64,000 bases of DNA, from assembly GCF_000766945.1 (NCBI RefSeq), contig NZ_ALBT01000058.1, positions 1 to 64,000 on the forward strand, written 5' to 3'. The translations under genes were made by a program, and so were the position numbers. The DNA comes from Cellvibrio mixtus subsp. mixtus J3-8. Lineage in GTDB: Bacteria > Pseudomonadota > Gammaproteobacteria > Pseudomonadales > Cellvibrionaceae. Under the pieces are notes generated by a model that searched no databases, was not told the DNA's origin, and was given only the letters and a program-made list of their open reading frames with translations. Positions 11,101-20,897 of this stretch are shown in pieces (position 1 is the first letter of the stretch; each line of letters begins with the position of its first letter).

Positions 11101-11129
11101 TTGATTTAAGGTGTATTTGAAGTTATCCT
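11101..11129 (+). promoter_or_regulatory. Candidate promoter of the alpha operon
   Basis: TTGATT (11101-11106), a 17-bp spacer and TATCCT (11124-11129) lie in the 236-bp gap between the rpmJ terminator and rpsM. The -10 is imperfect, so this is a by-eye candidate only; the position would give a leader of about 70 nt. Confidence 0.4.
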
Positions 11130-11204
11130 GCGCGCCTTTTGTTCGGGGCGGGGTGGCTCATATGCTGTCAACGCTACAATTCAGGTGTTATTGGAGTAAA
11201 TTGA

Positions 11205-11561
11205 ATGGCTCGTATAGCTGGTGTAAACATACCAGATAACAAACATGCCGTTATCTCGTTGACTTATGTCTATGGTATTGGCCGTACCACTGCCAAGCAG
11301 ATCTGTGCTGCTACCGGTATTGCTGAAGAGACCAAGATTGGCACTCTGTCTGAAGAGCAGATGGATGCAATCCGTGCTGAAGTAGGCAAACACACCGTAG
11401 AAGGTGATTTGCGTCGTGAAATTAACATGAACATCAAGCGCTTGATGGACTTGGGTTGCTACCGCGGCCTGCGTCATCGTCGTGGTTTGCCATTGCGTGG
11501 CCAGCGTACAAAAACTAACGCTCGTACTCGTAAAGGCCCGCGTAAACCAATCAAGAAATAA
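11205..11561 (+). CDS. rpsM: 30S ribosomal protein S13
   Basis: 118 residues, the E. coli length, starting [20 protein letters not shown]. The C-terminal tail [16 protein letters not shown] matches the family: [20 protein letters not shown] reaches the tRNA sites. First gene of the alpha set. GGAG upstream of 11205. Confidence 0.97.
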   Translation: MARIAGVNIPDNKHAVISLTYVYGIGRTTAKQICAATGIAEETKIGTLSEEQMDAIRAEVGKHTVEGDLRREINMNIKRLMDLGCYRGLRHRRGLPLRGQRTKTNARTRKGPRKPIKK

Positions 11562-11615
11562 GCCTTGATCGCGAATCTCATTCACATACGGTAAAAATTA
11601 GTAGGAAGAATTGCT

Positions 11616-12011
11616 ATGGCTAAGCCAGGTAATAAAACCACAGCCAAGAAAAAAGTTAAAAAGACGGTAATTGATGGCGTTGCGCACATCCATGCTTCTT
11701 TTAACAACACCATCGTTACCATTACTGATCGCCAGGGCAATGCATTGGCGTGGGCAACTTCTGGTGGTTCGGGTTTCCGTGGTTCACGTAAGAGTACTCC
11801 TTTTGCTGCTCAGGTCGCTGCAGAGCGCGCTGGTGAAGCGGCAAAAGAATATGGTTTGAAAAACCTTGACGTAGAAGTTAAAGGCCCAGGCCCAGGCCGC
11901 GAATCAGCGGTTCGTGCACTGAACAATGTTGGCTATAAAATTACCAACATCACTGACGTTACGCCGATTCCTCACAACGGCTGCCGTCCGCCGAAAAAAC
12001 GTCGCGTATAA
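11616..12011 (+). CDS. rpsK: 30S ribosomal protein S11
   Basis: 131 residues. Conserved [33 protein letters not shown] and the C-terminal [14 protein letters not shown]11 forms the 30S platform near the E site. Confidence 0.97.
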   Translation: MAKPGNKTTAKKKVKKTVIDGVAHIHASFNNTIVTITDRQGNALAWATSGGSGFRGSRKSTPFAAQVAAERAGEAAKEYGLKNLDVEVKGPGPGRESAVRALNNVGYKITNITDVTPIPHNGCRPPKKRRV

Positions 12012-12026
12012 GGGGGAGCATAGAAA

Positions 12027-12647
12027 ATGGCTCGTTATATTGGACCAACTTGTAAACTGTCTCGCCGCGAAGGAACTGACCTGTTCCTGAAAAGTGGTGC
12101 GCGTGCACTGGATTCAAAGTGCAAAATTGAAACTGCTCCTGGCCAGCATGGCCAACGTCGTGGTCGTTTATCTGACTACGGTGTGCAATTGCGTGAAAAG
12201 CAAAAAGTCCGTCGTATTTACGGCATCCTTGAAAAGCAATTCCGCGGCTATTACAAAGAAGCTGCCCGCCGTAAAGGTGCTACTGGTGAGAACTTGTTGA
12301 AGTTGCTCGAAGCTCGTCTGGATAACGTAGTTTATCGCATGGGTTTTGGTTCTACTCGCGCAGAATCTCGTCAATTGGTATCTCATAAAGCTATCAGTGT
12401 TAACGGTAAAACCGTAAACGTTGCGTCTTTTCAAGTTGGTGCTGGTGATGTAGTTGCTGTACGTGAAAAAGCTAAAAAGCAATTGCGTGTACAAAATGCA
12501 TTGAACTTGGCTGGTCAGCGCAGCAACGTCGAGTGGGTTGATGTAAACAGCGAGAAGAAAGAAGGCGTATTCAAGCGCGTTCCTGATCGCATTGATTTAC
12601 CTGCTGACATCAACGAGAACCTCATCGTCGAGCTTTACTCCAAGTAA
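12027..12647 (+). CDS. rpsD: 30S ribosomal protein S4, zinc-free form
   Basis: 206 residues, the E. coli length. It starts [20 protein letters not shown] and carries an S4 RNA-binding domain ([20 protein letters not shown]). It lacks the N-terminal CxxC pairs of zinc-type S4. S4 is a primary assembly protein and, in E. coli, the translational repressor of the alpha operon. Confidence 0.97.
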   Translation: MARYIGPTCKLSRREGTDLFLKSGARALDSKCKIETAPGQHGQRRGRLSDYGVQLREKQKVRRIYGILEKQFRGYYKEAARRKGATGENLLKLLEARLDNVVYRMGFGSTRAESRQLVSHKAISVNGKTVNVASFQVGAGDVVAVREKAKKQLRVQNALNLAGQRSNVEWVDVNSEKKEGVFKRVPDRIDLPADINENLIVELYSK

Positions 12648-12673
12648 GGGACGATCCGCTAACAGGTGTGGCT

Positions 12674-13660
12674 ATGCAGACTGCAGTAAACGAATTTTTA
12701 ACTCCGCGTCATATCGATGTAACAGAAAATGGTCCAACTCGCGCACGCGTTGTATTGGAGCCATTGGAGCGTGGTTTCGGACATACTTTAGGCAATGCAT
12801 TGCGTCGTATTCTGCTTTCTTCAATGGCCGGTTGTGCCATTGTTGAAGCGGAAATCGAAGGCGTGCTGCATGAGTACAGTGCAATCGAAGGTGTTCGTGA
12901 GGATGTTATTGAGATCCTGCTGAACCTAAAAGGTGTTGCTGTGATTATGCACGGTAAGGATCATGCGGTTCTTACTCTGAGCAAGAAAGGTCCTGGTGTT
13001 GTAACTGCTGCCGATATTCAGGTTGATCATGATGTGGAGATTAAAAATCCGGATCATGTGATTGCCAATATCACTAGTAACACCGAATTGAAAATGCGTT
13101 TAACTATCGCTCGTGGCCGTGGTTATCAGCCTGCTGACAGCCGTCGTCGCGATGATGATGAGAGCCGCGCAATCGGTCGCTTGCAATTGGATGCTTCTTT
13201 CAGCCCTGTCAAGCGCTTGGCTTACAGTGTTGAAAGTGCACGTGTTGAGCAGCGTACTGATTTGGATAAATTGATTCTGGATTTGGAAACCAACGGTACC
13301 ATTGATCCTGAGGAAGCTATCCGTCGCGCTGCTACCATTCTGCAACAACAATTAGCAGTGTTTGTTGACCTTGAAGGTGAGAAGCAATCTGCACCAGAGC
13401 AAAAAGAAGAGGCTATTGACCCGATTCTGTTGCGTCCGGTTGATGATCTGGAGCTTACTGTTCGTTCAGCAAACTGTTTGAAAGCAGAAAATATTTATTA
13501 CATCGGTGATTTGATCCAGCGCACTGAAGTTGAGCTGTTGAAAACTCCGAACCTGGGTAAAAAATCGCTGACCGAGATTAAAGATGTTCTCGCTTCGCGT
13601 GGTTTGTCTCTGGGTATGCGTTTGGAAAATTGGCCTCCAGCCAGTTTGAGAAACGACTAA
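12674..13660 (+). CDS. rpoA: RNA polymerase alpha subunit
   Basis: 328 residues from ATG 12674 ([16 protein letters not shown]); an in-frame GTG at 12668 is less likely because family members begin at this Met. The N-terminal assembly domain includes [18 protein letters not shown]. The C-terminal domain (about 250-320) includes [12 protein letters not shown], with the Arg that contacts UP elements and activators, and [13 protein letters not shown]. Confidence 0.98.
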   Translation: MQTAVNEFLTPRHIDVTENGPTRARVVLEPLERGFGHTLGNALRRILLSSMAGCAIVEAEIEGVLHEYSAIEGVREDVIEILLNLKGVAVIMHGKDHAVLTLSKKGPGVVTAADIQVDHDVEIKNPDHVIANITSNTELKMRLTIARGRGYQPADSRRRDDDESRAIGRLQLDASFSPVKRLAYSVESARVEQRTDLDKLILDLETNGTIDPEEAIRRAATILQQQLAVFVDLEGEKQSAPEQKEEAIDPILLRPVDDLELTVRSANCLKAENIYYIGDLIQRTEVELLKTPNLGKKSLTEIKDVLASRGLSLGMRLENWPPASLRND

Positions 13661-13670
13661 AAAGCAACGA

Positions 13671-13716
13671 AACCCTGAATGACTATTAATTTTTCAATAG
13701 TCATTCAGGGTTTTAT
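13671..13716 (+). terminator. Strong hairpin between rpoA and rplQ
   Basis: A perfect 17-bp stem (13671-13687 with 13696-13712), an 8-nt loop and TTTT at the end form an intrinsic-terminator-like structure 10 bp after rpoA. It lies inside what is normally one operon; no convincing promoter is seen in the 83 bp before rplQ. Confidence 0.75.
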
Positions 13717-13795
13717 TATTAGTTCGCCCGTAACTCACTTCGGTGCGGGTGATTAACGAGATTGTGTAAACAATCCATTTTGAAGGAATTTGAAT

Positions 13796-14188
13796 ATGCG
13801 TCATCGTCTTACTGGTCGCCAATTAGGCCGTAATGCTTCTCACCGTAAAGCTATGTTTCGTAACATGGTAATTTCTCTGGTTGAGCATGAATTAATTAAA
13901 ACTACTTTGCCAAAAGCAAAAGAGCTGCGTCGTTTTGCAGAGCCTTTGATTACTTTGGCAAAAGTGGATAGCGTTGCGAATCGTCGTTTGGCGTTTGCTC
14001 GTTTGAACAGCAAAGAAGCTGTAGGTAAATTGTTCAGCCAGCTTGGTCCGCGTTATAACACTCGTCCAGGTGGTTATGTTCGAATTTTGAAATGCGGTTT
14101 CCGTGCTGGCGATAAAGCACCAATGGCTTATGTTGAATTGGTTGATCGTCCGGCAAAAGCTCTTGAGGCTGCTGTAGACGCTGAATAA
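13796..14188 (+). CDS. rplQ: 50S ribosomal protein L17
   Basis: 130 residues from ATG 13796 ([19 protein letters not shown]). The frame is open from a TTG at 13790, but GAAGGA at 13782-13787 is best spaced for 13796 and the family starts MRHR. Last gene of the alpha operon. The 135-bp gap from rpoA and the hairpin in it are noteworthy. Confidence 0.97.
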   Translation: MRHRLTGRQLGRNASHRKAMFRNMVISLVEHELIKTTLPKAKELRRFAEPLITLAKVDSVANRRLAFARLNSKEAVGKLFSQLGPRYNTRPGGYVRILKCGFRAGDKAPMAYVELVDRPAKALEAAVDAE

Positions 14189-14206
14189 TTTTAAAATATT
14201 CAGTTT

Positions 14207-14240
14207 TAAAAAGGCCAGGCAGAAATGCCTGGCCTTTTTC
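14207..14240 (+). terminator. Intrinsic terminator after rplQ
   Basis: A stem of about 14 bp around GGCCAGGCA and TGCCTGGCC closed by a GAAA tetraloop (14222-14225) is followed by five Ts. It ends the ribosomal gene cluster. Confidence 0.9.
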
Positions 14241-14303
14241 TTTGCGGTACTAAATAGTTTTATTGTTGCTTACGGTATCGCATCACGCTTTATTTGAGAT
14301 GAT

Positions 14304-14321
14304 TGTAGTCAATGTCTCACA
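14304..14321 (+). promoter_or_regulatory. Candidate GacA upstream activating site
   Basis: TGTAGT-N6-CTCACA matches 9 of 12 positions of the palindromic site TGTAAG-N6-CTTACA described for GacA in pseudomonads, with exact 6-bp spacing. Its centre is about 64 bp upstream of the predicted start of the GGA-rich RNA, in the range reported for Rsm RNA promoters. A -10 (TAGAAT, 14365-14370) is present but no good -35, as expected for an activator-dependent promoter. Confidence 0.6.
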
Positions 14322-14375
14322 CATAATTCGGATTTTGTCTGCTATCCGTTGATTATGAAATTGATAGAATGGTCA

Positions 14376-14540
14376 GCACAGGACGTTGATCGATACAGGA
14401 AGTATTGATGAATGGATAAGGACTTACGGATGTAGTCACAAATGGAAAATGGGATTTAGGCTGGATGCCGATGCGGTCAAGATGATCGTTGACCCGCCGC
14501 AGGATGCAACGGGGCTTGCGGATGCAATGCCCCTTTTTTA
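14376..14540 (+). ncRNA. Candidate RsmY/RsmZ-type CsrA-sequestering sRNA
   Basis: About 165 nt between a -10 element and an intrinsic terminator. It holds ten GGA trinucleotides (14381, 14398, 14413, 14420, 14428, 14444, 14452, 14463, 14502, 14520), roughly four times chance. Several sit in hairpin loops: 14391-14407 (stem CGATAC/GTATTG, loop AGGAA), 14421-14437 (loop GGAT), 14459-14469 (loop TGGAT), and the terminator loop. The first, ACAGGAC, resembles the CsrA/RsmA consensus. The RNA would titrate CsrA/RsmA and so release translation of its targets. No primary-sequence match is claimed; the call rests on motif density, loop placement, terminator and the upstream GacA-like site. Confidence 0.75.
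14511..14540 (+). terminator. Intrinsic terminator of the GGA-rich RNA
   Basis: GGGGC plus TTGC pairs with GCAA and GCCCC (one bulged T at 14528), closing a GGAT tetraloop at 14520-14523, then six Ts (14534-14539). The loop itself is a possible CsrA/RsmA site. The structure points to + strand termination, away from uvrA. Confidence 0.85.
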
Positions 14541-14582
14541 TTTTAATCGTGATTTAATTTGCCGGATGATTGGCGAGTTAAA

Positions 14583-17456
14583 TTACGATTTTGCTTTTGC
14601 AGTTTTTGTTGCAGGTTTCTTTTTGGTATTGGTAATTTTCAGCATTGGTTTAAGGAATCTTCCGGTGTGCGAGTGCTCAAGTTGAGCGATTTCCTCCGGT
14701 GTTCCGGTTGCAATAATCTGCCCTCCGCCGCTGCCTCCTTCCGGTCCCAGGTCTACAATCCAGTCCGCAGTTTTAATTACATCAAGATTGTGCTCAATGA
14801 CAACTACAGTGTTTCCATGATCGCGTAACCTGTGCAGTACATTTAGCAATTGCTGGATGTCGTAAAAGTGCAAACCGGTGGTGGGTTCATCGAGAATATA
14901 AAGTGTTTTACCAGTGTCGCGTTTGGATAATTCTTTCGCAAGTTTCACCCTCTGCGCTTCACCGCCAGATAGTGTTGTTGCTGATTGCCCCAGTCGAATA
15001 TAGGACAAGCCTACGTCCATCAATGTTTGCAATTTATTGGCGATGGATGTAACCGGATCAAAAAATTCGCGTGCGTCTTCCACTGTCATATCCAACACCT
15101 CATTGATGTTTTTATTTTTATATTTCACATCCAGTGTTTCGCGATTGTAACGTTTGCCTTTGCACACGTCGCACGGAACATAAACATCGGGCAAGAAGTG
15201 CATTTCTACTTTTGTGACGCCATCACCCTGGCAGGCTTCACAGCGTCCGCCTTTTACGTTGAAGCTGAAGCGGCCAGGTTGATAGCCGCGTGAGCGGGAT
15301 TCCTGCGTGGCTGCAAATAATTCCCGGATTGGTGTGAATATACCGGTGTACGTTGCCGGGTTTGAGCGCGGCGTGCGACCGATCGGGCTTTGGTCGATAT
15401 CCACACATTTATCAAATAAATCCAGTCCCTGAATTTCTTCATATTCAGCTGGATCAAGTGTGGTTGCGCCATTGAGCTCAGTGGCTGCCAATGGATGCAG
15501 GGTCGCATTGATAAGCGTGGATTTCCCCGAGCCAGACACACCGGTTACGCAGGTCATCAATCCAACAGGAATTTCCAGCGTAACGTTTTGCAAGTTATTG
15601 CCTTTGGCTCCGATCAATCGCAACATTTGTTTCGGGTCTACCGGGTTGCGTTTGGCTGGTACTGCGATTTCTTTGGTACCACTGAGGTATTGGCCTGTGA
15701 TCGAATTCTTGTTGGCCATAATTGCTTTTACATTTCCTTGTGCGATTACCTGGCCGCCGTGCACGCCAGCACCCGGACCAATATCGATTACATGGTCGGC
15801 AAGGCGGATAGCATCCTCATCGTGTTCGACCACAATCACCGTATTGCCGATATCGCGCAAATGGGTGAGTGTCTTCAGTAATCGTTCATTATCGCGTTGA
15901 TGCAAGCCGATAGAGGGCTCATCAAGGATATACATAACACCAACAAGGCCAGCACCAATTTGGCTGGCAAGACGAATTCGCTGCGCTTCACCACCAGATA
16001 AAGTTTCAGCACTACGATTCAATGTCAGGTAATTCAGGCCAACATCGACCAAAAAGCGAAAGCGATCCCGCAGTTCTTTAAGAATCTTATCGGCAATACC
16101 TGCCTTGCGACCAGTGAAACTGAGTTTCATGTAGTAAGCATACGCATCCGCTACGGGCATTTCAGTGATCTTGGGTAGCGGGCGTTCATCGATAAACACA
16201 TTGCGTGCTTCAATGCGCAAACGAGTGCCATCACATTCCGGGCAAGGTTGGGTCGATAGGAATTTAATCAGGTCTTCGCGCACTGAATTGGATTCTGTAT
16301 CGCGATAACGTCGCTCCATGTTCGGCAAAACGCCTTCGAATGTATGGCTGCGTTTGTACACATCACCGCGATCATTGATGTAATTAAATTCAATCGTTTC
16401 ATCGCCTGAACCATAAAGTACGGCCTCACGCTGTTTTGCTTTTAGTTTCGACCAGGCGGTATCGACATTGAAGCCATAATGCTTGGCAAGCGATGCCAGC
16501 ATGTGGAAGTAATAAACATTGCGTTTATCCCAGCCTCGGATAGCCCCGTCGGACAGGCTAAGCGTCGGGTCCTGGATAACTTTATCTTCATCAAAAAATT
16601 GATGTACGCCCAAACCATCGCAAGTAGGACAGGCGCCGGCAGGGTTGTTAAACGAGAAGAGACGTGGCTCCAATTCGCTCAGGCTATAATCGCAAATCGG
16701 GCAGGCGTGTTTGGAAGAAAAAAGGCGATCTGGTCCTTCGCCATCCATGTAATTAATGCATGCGATACCTTCGGATAAGTTCAGTGCTGTTTCAAATGAT
16801 TCTGCCAGGCGCAGTTTTAAATCCTCGCGCACTTTAAAGCGGTCGATAACCACTTCAACGGTGTGTTTCTTTTTCTTATCGAGCTTTGGTGTATCGTCCA
16901 GGTCGCAAAGGATGCCGTCGATACGTGCGCGGATAAAACCATCGCGCTTCAGTTGCTCAAATACATGCAAATGTTCGCCTTTGCGGTCGCGAATGATCGG
17001 CGCGAGCAACATCAGCTTGGTGCCTTCCGGCATCGCTAATACCGTATCTACCATCTCGCTAATAGTCTGCGCAGTGAGTGGTGCCCCATGCTCGGGGCAG
17101 CGTGGCTCGCCTACACGGGCGTAAAGCAAACGCAAGTAATCGTAAATTTCGGTGATGGTGCCGACTGTGGAGCGAGGGTTATGCGAGGTAGATTTCTGCT
17201 CAATCGAAATCGCGGGGCTCAAGCCTTCCACGTGATCGACATCCGGCTTTTCCATCATTGATAAAAACTGGCGCGCGTAGGTGGATAATGATTCCACATA
17301 GCGACGCTGGCCTTCAGCGTATAGGGTGTCGAACGCGAGTGAGGATTTGCCCGAACCGGAAGGGCCGGTAATTACCACAAGTTTGTCGCGCGGAATATCC
17401 AGGTCAATATTTTTGAGGTTGTGGGTGCGTGCACCCCTGACAATAATTTTGTCCAT
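14583..17456 (-). CDS. uvrA: Excinuclease ABC subunit A
   Basis: 957 residues (940 in E. coli). UvrA is the damage-recognition ATPase of nucleotide excision repair. Two ABC modules are visible: Walker [14 protein letters not shown] near the start and [10 protein letters not shown] in the second half, each with an LSGGEAQR signature. Zinc-binding cysteine pairs are CPICD/CPTCD and CEACQ/CDVCK. The C-terminal extension is Lys-rich ([14 protein letters not shown]). It starts [20 protein letters not shown]. The order rplQ, sRNA, uvrA(-), YajR-like(+), ssb(+) resembles Pseudomonas. Confidence 0.98.
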   Translation of the reverse strand: MDKIIVRGARTHNLKNIDLDIPRDKLVVITGPSGSGKSSLAFDTLYAEGQRRYVESLSTYARQFLSMMEKPDVDHVEGLSPAISIEQKSTSHNPRSTVGTITEIYDYLRLLYARVGEPRCPEHGAPLTAQTISEMVDTVLAMPEGTKLMLLAPIIRDRKGEHLHVFEQLKRDGFIRARIDGILCDLDDTPKLDKKKKHTVEVVIDRFKVREDLKLRLAESFETALNLSEGIACINYMDGEGPDRLFSSKHACPICDYSLSELEPRLFSFNNPAGACPTCDGLGVHQFFDEDKVIQDPTLSLSDGAIRGWDKRNVYYFHMLASLAKHYGFNVDTAWSKLKAKQREAVLYGSGDETIEFNYINDRGDVYKRSHTFEGVLPNMERRYRDTESNSVREDLIKFLSTQPCPECDGTRLRIEARNVFIDERPLPKITEMPVADAYAYYMKLSFTGRKAGIADKILKELRDRFRFLVDVGLNYLTLNRSAETLSGGEAQRIRLASQIGAGLVGVMYILDEPSIGLHQRDNERLLKTLTHLRDIGNTVIVVEHDEDAIRLADHVIDIGPGAGVHGGQVIAQGNVKAIMANKNSITGQYLSGTKEIAVPAKRNPVDPKQMLRLIGAKGNNLQNVTLEIPVGLMTCVTGVSGSGKSTLINATLHPLAATELNGATTLDPAEYEEIQGLDLFDKCVDIDQSPIGRTPRSNPATYTGIFTPIRELFAATQESRSRGYQPGRFSFNVKGGRCEACQGDGVTKVEMHFLPDVYVPCDVCKGKRYNRETLDVKYKNKNINEVLDMTVEDAREFFDPVTSIANKLQTLMDVGLSYIRLGQSATTLSGGEAQRVKLAKELSKRDTGKTLYILDEPTTGLHFYDIQQLLNVLHRLRDHGNTVVVIEHNLDVIKTADWIVDLGPEGGSGGGQIIATGTPEEIAQLEHSHTGRFLKPMLKITNTKKKPATKTAKAKS

Positions 17457-17496
17457 CTACTGCGTTCCACCAAGGCTGTTTGGTCAAAGAGGGGCG

Positions 17497-17502
17497 ATTA
17501 TA
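17497..17502 (-). promoter_or_regulatory. Candidate -10 element for uvrA
   Basis: TATAAT on the minus strand lies 41 bp upstream of the uvrA ATG. No good -35 and no clear LexA box were found, so SOS control of uvrA is not supported from sequence alone. Confidence 0.35.
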
Positions 17503-17667
17503 CGTGAATGCATTTGCCAGCAGATGTCAGTAGTCCAGATTCTTATGCCTGCTGATAAAAACAATTGCCGCAATTTTCGCAATCTTCTTCGGGATTTCTG
17601 GTGAGGTGATAGCCCCTATTGGTACACTGTCCGCCCTTTTGATAATAAGTTCCCAAGATTCCCGGCC

Positions 17668-19044
17668 ATGCAACAACCTGATTCCGTTTCTGCTCCTCTG
17701 CCATTTGAGCGCAAAGTCGTTTATTCCCTCGCTGCGCTTTACACCTTTCGCATGCTTGGCCTCTTTATGCTGTTGCCGGTATTGGCGGTTTACGGCACTG
17801 AATATGCCCATCACAGCCCGTTTTTACTGGGAGTTGCGTTAGGTGCTTATGGATTTAGCCAGGCCCTGTTACAAATCCCTTTTGGCGTCTTGTCGGATCG
17901 CATCGGGCGTAAGCCATTAATTTTGATCGGGCTAATTATATTTACGCTCGGTAGTGTGGTAGCCGCGCTTGCGGATTCCGTTTATGGGTTGATCATTGGT
18001 CGCTTCTTGCAAGGTGGCGGTGCGATTTCTGCGGTAGTGATGGCATTGCTGACCGACCTAACCTCTGACGAAAACCGCACTAAAGCCATGGCAACCATTG
18101 GTGCGTCTATTGGTGTTTCTTTTTCGGTGGCGATGACGGTTGGTCCGCTGTTGGCGAGCTGGGGTGGGGTGGGTGCGATTTTCTGGTTAACCGCCATATT
18201 GGGATTGGTCGGGGTTTATATTTTGCTGAAGCTGGTTCCCGACGTGGCTAAAACATCCGTTCCCAAGCGGGAGGCCGTCGCCGTTCCCAATCTGCTGTGG
18301 GGCACGCTTAAGCATCCACAATTATTGCGTTTGAATGTGGGGATTTTCGTCCTGCATTTTGTGCTCATGTCCAGCTTTGTTGTGCTGCCATTAGTATTGC
18401 AAGATCAACTGAAAATCGCGCGTGAATACCACGGTTTGATTTATTTCCCGCTGCTCGCGTTCGCATTTATGTTGATGCTGCCGTTTGTCATCATCGCCGA
18501 AAAACGCCGCAAAATTAAAAGCGTATTTTTGTTGGCTGTTGGTTTGTTATTGATTTCCGAATTGGCGCTGATGCTGGTATCCACGCATTTGATATTGGCA
18601 CTGCTGGTGTTGTTTGTATTCTTTATCGCCTTCAATGTGCTGGAAGCTACCCAGCCTTCCATGGTCAGCAAAATCGCACCGGCAGGTGCCAAAGGCACTG
18701 CAACAGGAATCTATTCAACCTGCCAGGTGCTGGGAGTGTTTGGCGGTGGGGCTTTGGGTGGTTGGCTGTTACAGCATCATGGCATTAACGCCGTGTTCTT
18801 GCTCAACAGTGTATTGGTAGTGATCTGGCTGGCAGTGGCCTGGTCGATGAAACCACCGCACTTCCTGGCCAGCGTATTGATTCCATTGCGCGGGCGCGAT
18901 CACCAGCAAATCGCCGCAAAATTGCGCGCGGTAGACGGCGTAGCCGAAGTGGTTATCGTAACCTCGGAAGACACTGCTTACCTGAAGGTGGACCAGCGGC
19001 GGGTGGATCGCAAAACGCTGGCGGCGATAGTCGACCAGGTGTAA
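17668..19044 (+). CDS. MFS transporter, YajR-like with C-terminal domain
   Basis: 458 residues, close to E. coli YajR. It has twelve predicted membrane helices and the MFS motif A ([12 protein letters not shown]) between helices 2 and 3. A cytosolic C-terminal segment from about residue 405 ([20 protein letters not shown] onward) resembles the ferredoxin-like YAM domain of YajR. The role is proton-coupled export of an unknown substrate. It lies divergent from uvrA and immediately upstream of ssb, the same order as in Pseudomonas. The ATG at 17668 is preceded by only a weak RBS. Confidence 0.85.
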   Translation: MQQPDSVSAPLPFERKVVYSLAALYTFRMLGLFMLLPVLAVYGTEYAHHSPFLLGVALGAYGFSQALLQIPFGVLSDRIGRKPLILIGLIIFTLGSVVAALADSVYGLIIGRFLQGGGAISAVVMALLTDLTSDENRTKAMATIGASIGVSFSVAMTVGPLLASWGGVGAIFWLTAILGLVGVYILLKLVPDVAKTSVPKREAVAVPNLLWGTLKHPQLLRLNVGIFVLHFVLMSSFVVLPLVLQDQLKIAREYHGLIYFPLLAFAFMLMLPFVIIAEKRRKIKSVFLLAVGLLLISELALMLVSTHLILALLVLFVFFIAFNVLEATQPSMVSKIAPAGAKGTATGIYSTCQVLGVFGGGALGGWLLQHHGINAVFLLNSVLVVIWLAVAWSMKPPHFLASVLIPLRGRDHQQIAAKLRAVDGVAEVVIVTSEDTAYLKVDQRRVDRKTLAAIVDQV

Positions 19045-19141
19045 AGTGCAAGCCCCTGCAAGGGGATCATCGATTAATCTGAATGCCGCCGGCATGCAAA
19101 AAACAGACGGCGGATACACGGTAACTCAAGAGGAATTTATT

Positions 19142-19759
19142 ATGGCTCGCGGTATTAACAAAGTAATTTTGATCGGCAATATCGGGCAGGACCCTGAAGT
19201 GAAATATATGCCCTCTGGTGGCGCAGTGACCAATGTTAGCGTCGCAACCTCGGAGACATGGAAGGACAAAAATACCGGCCAGCCACAAGAGCGCACTGAA
19301 TGGCACCGCGTGGTGTTCTTCAATCGCCTGGGCGAAATCGCCGGCGAGTATTTGCGTAAGGGTAGCAAGGTTTATATCGAAGGTTCATTGCGCACGCGCA
19401 AGTGGCAAGCACAAGATGGTTCGGATCGTTACACCACCGAGATTGTCGCCAGCGAAATGCAAATGCTTGATGGTCGTGGAGATAACACCGGTGCAGGCCA
19501 GGGTATGGGGGCTGCTGCTGCGATGGGTGCTTTTGACCAAACTCCGCAATACAACAATGGCCCTGACAACGGCGGTTACGGCCAGGGGGGGGGTGGATAT
19601 AATCAGCCTGCCCAGGGTGGTTACGCACAACAACCGGCACAAGCGAACCGCAATTTCAACCAGGCGCCAAAACCGCAATATAACCAACCACCGGCACAAC
19701 AACACAATGCGCCCCCGGCAGGTGGTTTTGATTCATTTGATGACGATATTCCGTTCTGA
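19142..19759 (+). CDS. ssb: Single-stranded DNA-binding protein
   Basis: 205 residues from ATG 19142 ([19 protein letters not shown]), chosen because AAGAGGA at 19128-19134 is well placed and the OB-fold begins there; the frame is open upstream from 19046. The OB-fold (about 1-115) includes [21 protein letters not shown] Gly/Gln/Asn/Pro-rich linker follows, then the acidic tip DSFDDDIPF that recruits repair and replication partners. The linker contains a run of nine Gs at 19585-19593. Confidence 0.97.
   Translation: MARGINKVILIGNIGQDPEVKYMPSGGAVTNVSVATSETWKDKNTGQPQERTEWHRVVFFNRLGEIAGEYLRKGSKVYIEGSLRTRKWQAQDGSDRYTTEIVASEMQMLDGRGDNTGAGQGMGAAAAMGAFDQTPQYNNGPDNGGYGQGGGGYNQPAQGGYAQQPAQANRNFNQAPKPQYNQPPAQQHNAPPAGGFDSFDDDIPF
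19585..19593 (+). repeat. Homopolymer G9 tract inside ssb
   Basis: Nine consecutive Gs encode Gly codons in the disordered linker. Slippage here would frameshift away from the conserved C-terminal tip. Confidence 0.95.
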
Positions 19760-19783
19760 TTTTTGCAACAGAAAAATTATTTA

Positions 19784-19807
19784 AAGCCACGCATTGCGTG
19801 GTTTTTT
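19784..19807 (+). terminator. Intrinsic terminator after ssb
   Basis: CCACGC (19787-19792) pairs with GCGTGG (19796-19801) over a 3-nt loop, with additional A-T pairs and TTTTTT after. The A-rich 5' side is weak as a terminator for the opposing gene. Confidence 0.8.
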
Positions 19808-19884
19808 CATTTTTGGGGTAGGAATTTTGCGCATGATAAATGGTTTCGAACACTGGTTGGTTAATACATTCACCAACCATCACG

Positions 19885-20895
19885 CTAATCCAATAATGTT
19901 GCGCGAATCGCTATTATTTTAGGCAGTGCTTCACTAAATGCTTTTACCAGGGCGGGGTCAAAATGTTTGCCGGCTTCCTGCTCGATATAACGCGTTGCCT
20001 CTTCAATCGTCCACGCCGTTTTATAGGGGCGAACACTGGTGAGTGCATCAAATACATCGGCGATGGCGACTATGCGTGCTTCGATGGGAATTGTTTCACC
20101 AACAAGGCCTTTGGGGTAACCGGAACCATCCCATTTTTCGTGATGGTTAAGCGCGATAATGCGCGCGATTTTTAAGAGATTGGAATTGTCGTCACCAATA
20201 ATAGTTGCGCCAATTTCCGTATGACTTTTCATGATTTCCCATTCGTCCGGTGTGAGCTTGCCGGGCTTTTGCAAAATGGCATCGGGGATTCCAATTTTTC
20301 CGATGTCGTGCATCGGCGCTGCATTTAATAATTCTTCCGCATCGACGGCGTTCATTCCGGCAGCGAGTGCTATTTCCTTTGAGTAATGGCTCATGCGAAT
20401 AACATGCAAGCCAGTTTCGTTATCTTTGTATTCGGCGGCGCGGCCAAGACGATGGATAACTTGCAAACGCGTCTCACGCAGTGTGTCGATGCTCACCAGC
20501 GAAAGTTGTGTTTTAACGCGGGCCAACACAATAGGTGGACTTACGGGTTTGGTAATGTAATCCACACAGCCCGCATGAAAACCTTCGGCTTCATCACGTG
20601 TTTCTGCGAGGGCGGTAACAAATATCACTGGAATATGCTGGGTAGTTGAATTGCTTTTAAGTTGCTTGCAGGTTTCCAACCCGGTAATGCCCGGCATCAT
20701 AATATCCAGCAAAATCAAATCCGGTTTTTCATTGATGGCGAGGCTTAATGCTTTTTCGCCATCGCGCGCAAAGAGTAAACGATAATCCTGCTGCAAGATT
20801 TGTTTCAATACTTGCAGGTTAACGGGTTCATCATCCACGAGCAGTAATTTCGGGCGGATATCTTGCTGCGCAAAAATAGAATTTGTTTCAGTCAT
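19885..20895 (-). CDS. Response regulator with HD-GYP phosphodiesterase domain
   Basis: 336 residues, RpfG-like. The receiver domain (about 14-130) has the acidic pair Asp21-Asp22, the phospho-acceptor Asp64 in LILLDIMMPG and the conserved Lys in DYITKP. The HD-GYP domain (about 145-330) has His196-Asp197 in APMHDIGK and HHEKWDGSGYP at 251-261, the full motif expected of a cyclic-di-GMP phosphodiesterase. It begins two bases after the stop of the hybrid kinase, so the two are almost surely co-transcribed and form a signalling pair that would lower cyclic-di-GMP. Confidence 0.9.
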   Translation of the reverse strand: MTETNSIFAQQDIRPKLLLVDDEPVNLQVLKQILQQDYRLLFARDGEKALSLAINEKPDLILLDIMMPGITGLETCKQLKSNSTTQHIPVIFVTALAETRDEAEGFHAGCVDYITKPVSPPIVLARVKTQLSLVSIDTLRETRLQVIHRLGRAAEYKDNETGLHVIRMSHYSKEIALAAGMNAVDAEELLNAAPMHDIGKIGIPDAILQKPGKLTPDEWEIMKSHTEIGATIIGDDNSNLLKIARIIALNHHEKWDGSGYPKGLVGETIPIEARIVAIADVFDALTSVRPYKTAWTIEEATRYIEQEAGKHFDPALVKAFSEALPKIIAIRATLLD

Positions 20896-20897
20896 AG

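Noticed and set aside
14386-14685. Open reading frame across the rplQ-uvrA gap, + strand
   Set aside because: It overlaps the GGA-rich RNA, its terminator and the end of uvrA, has no RBS and no recognisable protein features.
15460-15900. Long open frames antisense to uvrA
   Set aside because: They are opposite-strand shadows of a strongly conserved gene, with no start context.
17457-17667. LexA box controlling uvrA
   Set aside because: No CTGT-N8-ACAG-like palindrome was found in the divergent region.
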